Positions 63,590 to 64,000 of a stretch of 64,000 nt of DNA are shown piece after piece. Every line of letters starts with the position of its first letter. The stretch's first letter is position 1. The stretch comes from Metabacillus flavus (GTDB taxonomy: Bacteria > Bacillota > Bacilli > Bacillales > Bacillaceae). Both the position numbers and the translations under genes were made by a program. Below the pieces are notes generated by a model. It had not been told where the DNA came from and searched no databases. It saw only the letters and a program-made list of their open reading frames with translations. The stretch covers positions 62,001 through 126,000 of the forward strand of contig NZ_JAGVRK010000001.1 in the NCBI RefSeq assembly GCF_018283675.1, read 5' to 3'.

Positions 63590-64000
63590 ACCGCTTGAGG
63601 AAGGCAAGGTAAAAATGTATGTGTGCGGTCCGACTGTATACAACTACATTCATATTGGAAACGCCCGGCCGGCTATCGTATATGACACCGTCCGAAAATA
63701 TCTGGAGTTCCGGGGCTACGACGTCCAATTTGTTTCAAATTTCACAGATGTAGACGATAAACTGATTAAAGCAGCCAATGAACTTGGCGAGGATGTCCCG
63801 ACAATTGCGGAACGCTTTATCGATGCCTATTTTGAAGATGTAACCGCCCTGGGCTGCAGCCATGCGGATGTTCACCCGCGTGTTACCGAAAACATGGATA
63901 TCATCATTGAGTTTGTAGAAGCACTGATTGAGAAGGGGTTTGCCTACGAGTCCGGAGGCGATGTTTATTATAAGACCCGTGCCTTTGAAGGGTATGGAAA
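63540..64000 (+). CDS. cysS: Cysteinyl-tRNA synthetase, 5' part
   Basis: Cut by the window end: about 153 of roughly 465 residues are seen. The start [44 protein letters not shown] contains the zinc Cys28 (VCGPTVY) and the HIGH-like [20 protein letters not shown] and [11 protein letters not shown] follow. GAAGGGAAG precedes ATG 63540. Co-transcribed with cysE under the Cys T-box, so cysteine synthesis and charging respond together. Confidence 0.96.
   Translation, partial: MGIRLYNTLTRAKEEFEPLEEGKVKMYVCGPTVYNYIHIGNARPAIVYDTVRKYLEFRGYDVQFVSNFTDVDDKLIKAANELGEDVPTIAERFIDAYFEDVTALGCSHADVHPRVTENMDIIIEFVEALIEKGFAYESGGDVYYKTRAFEGYG

Overview
The window is a 64-kb stretch of the chromosome of an endospore-forming Firmicute of the family Bacillaceae (Bacillus in the broad sense). 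It carries the classic origin-proximal gene order known from Bacillus subtilis: ispE-purR-ridA-spoVG-glmU-prs-ctc-pth-fin-mfd-spoVT, yabMNOPQ-divIC-yabR, tRNA-Met/Glu, spoIIE-yabS-yabT-tilS-hprT-ftsH-coaX-hslO-yacD-cysK, the folate operon, dusB-lysS, two rRNA operons with a tRNA cluster between them, then ctsR-mcsA-mcsB-clpC-radA-disA-yacL-ispDF-gltX-cysE-cysS. Every confident gene is on the + strand, as expected for co-orientation with replication. Protein identities were assigned by recognising motifs and remembered B. subtilis orthologues; no database search was run.

Layout. 1-12.2 kb: the 3' end of an iron-dependent alcohol dehydrogenase (cut by the window edge, and not the usual neighbour of ispE), then isoprenoid, purine/PRPP, cell-wall precursor, translation-rescue, transcription-coupled repair and sporulation genes. 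Readable promoters include sigma-H (spoVG), sigma-B (ctc), sigma-F/G (fin) and sigma-G (spoVT). 12.2-12.73 kb: a non-coding block of tandem structured repeats whose stems differ by compensatory changes. 12.77-18.1 kb: flippase, YabN, RqcP, YabP/YabQ, DivIC and the S1 protein YabR. 18.3-27.4 kb: two tRNAs, then spoIIE behind a Spo0A-type promoter with a 21-bp spacer, yabS/yabT, tilS, hprT and ftsH. 27.5-36 kb: coaX, hslO, a parvulin-like protein, cysK and the pab/fol operon, with a probable TRAP-binding site of GAG repeats over the pabA ribosome-binding site. 36-38.6 kb: dusB and lysS.

38.6-49.9 kb: rrn operon 1 (16S-23S-5S), nine intact tRNA genes (Val, Thr, Lys, Leu, Gly, Leu, Arg, Pro, Ala) plus one broken tRNA 5' half with a 120-nt insert, then rrn operon 2 (16S-23S-5S) without a visible promoter of its own. 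The rRNA copies are near-identical 4.84-kb direct repeats, with a few differences that include compensatory base-pair changes. 49.9-50.66 kb: a long gene-free spacer with phased TCGAT(A) motifs and a GC-skew switch. It is followed by an MgtC-family membrane protein gene that is not part of the usual rrn-ctsR junction. 51.3-56 kb: the CtsR-controlled protein quality-control operon with a perfect operator. 56-64 kb: radA, disA, yacL, ispD, ispF, gltX, then a tRNA-Cys T-box leader before cysE and cysS (the latter cut by the window end).

No CRISPR array, prophage, transposase or defence system is visible. The least explained pieces are the structured repeats at 12.29-12.73 kb, the insert in the tRNA-Thr-like gene at 43.98-44.10 kb, the TCGATA array at 50.08-50.31 kb and the alternative hairpins ahead of pabB.
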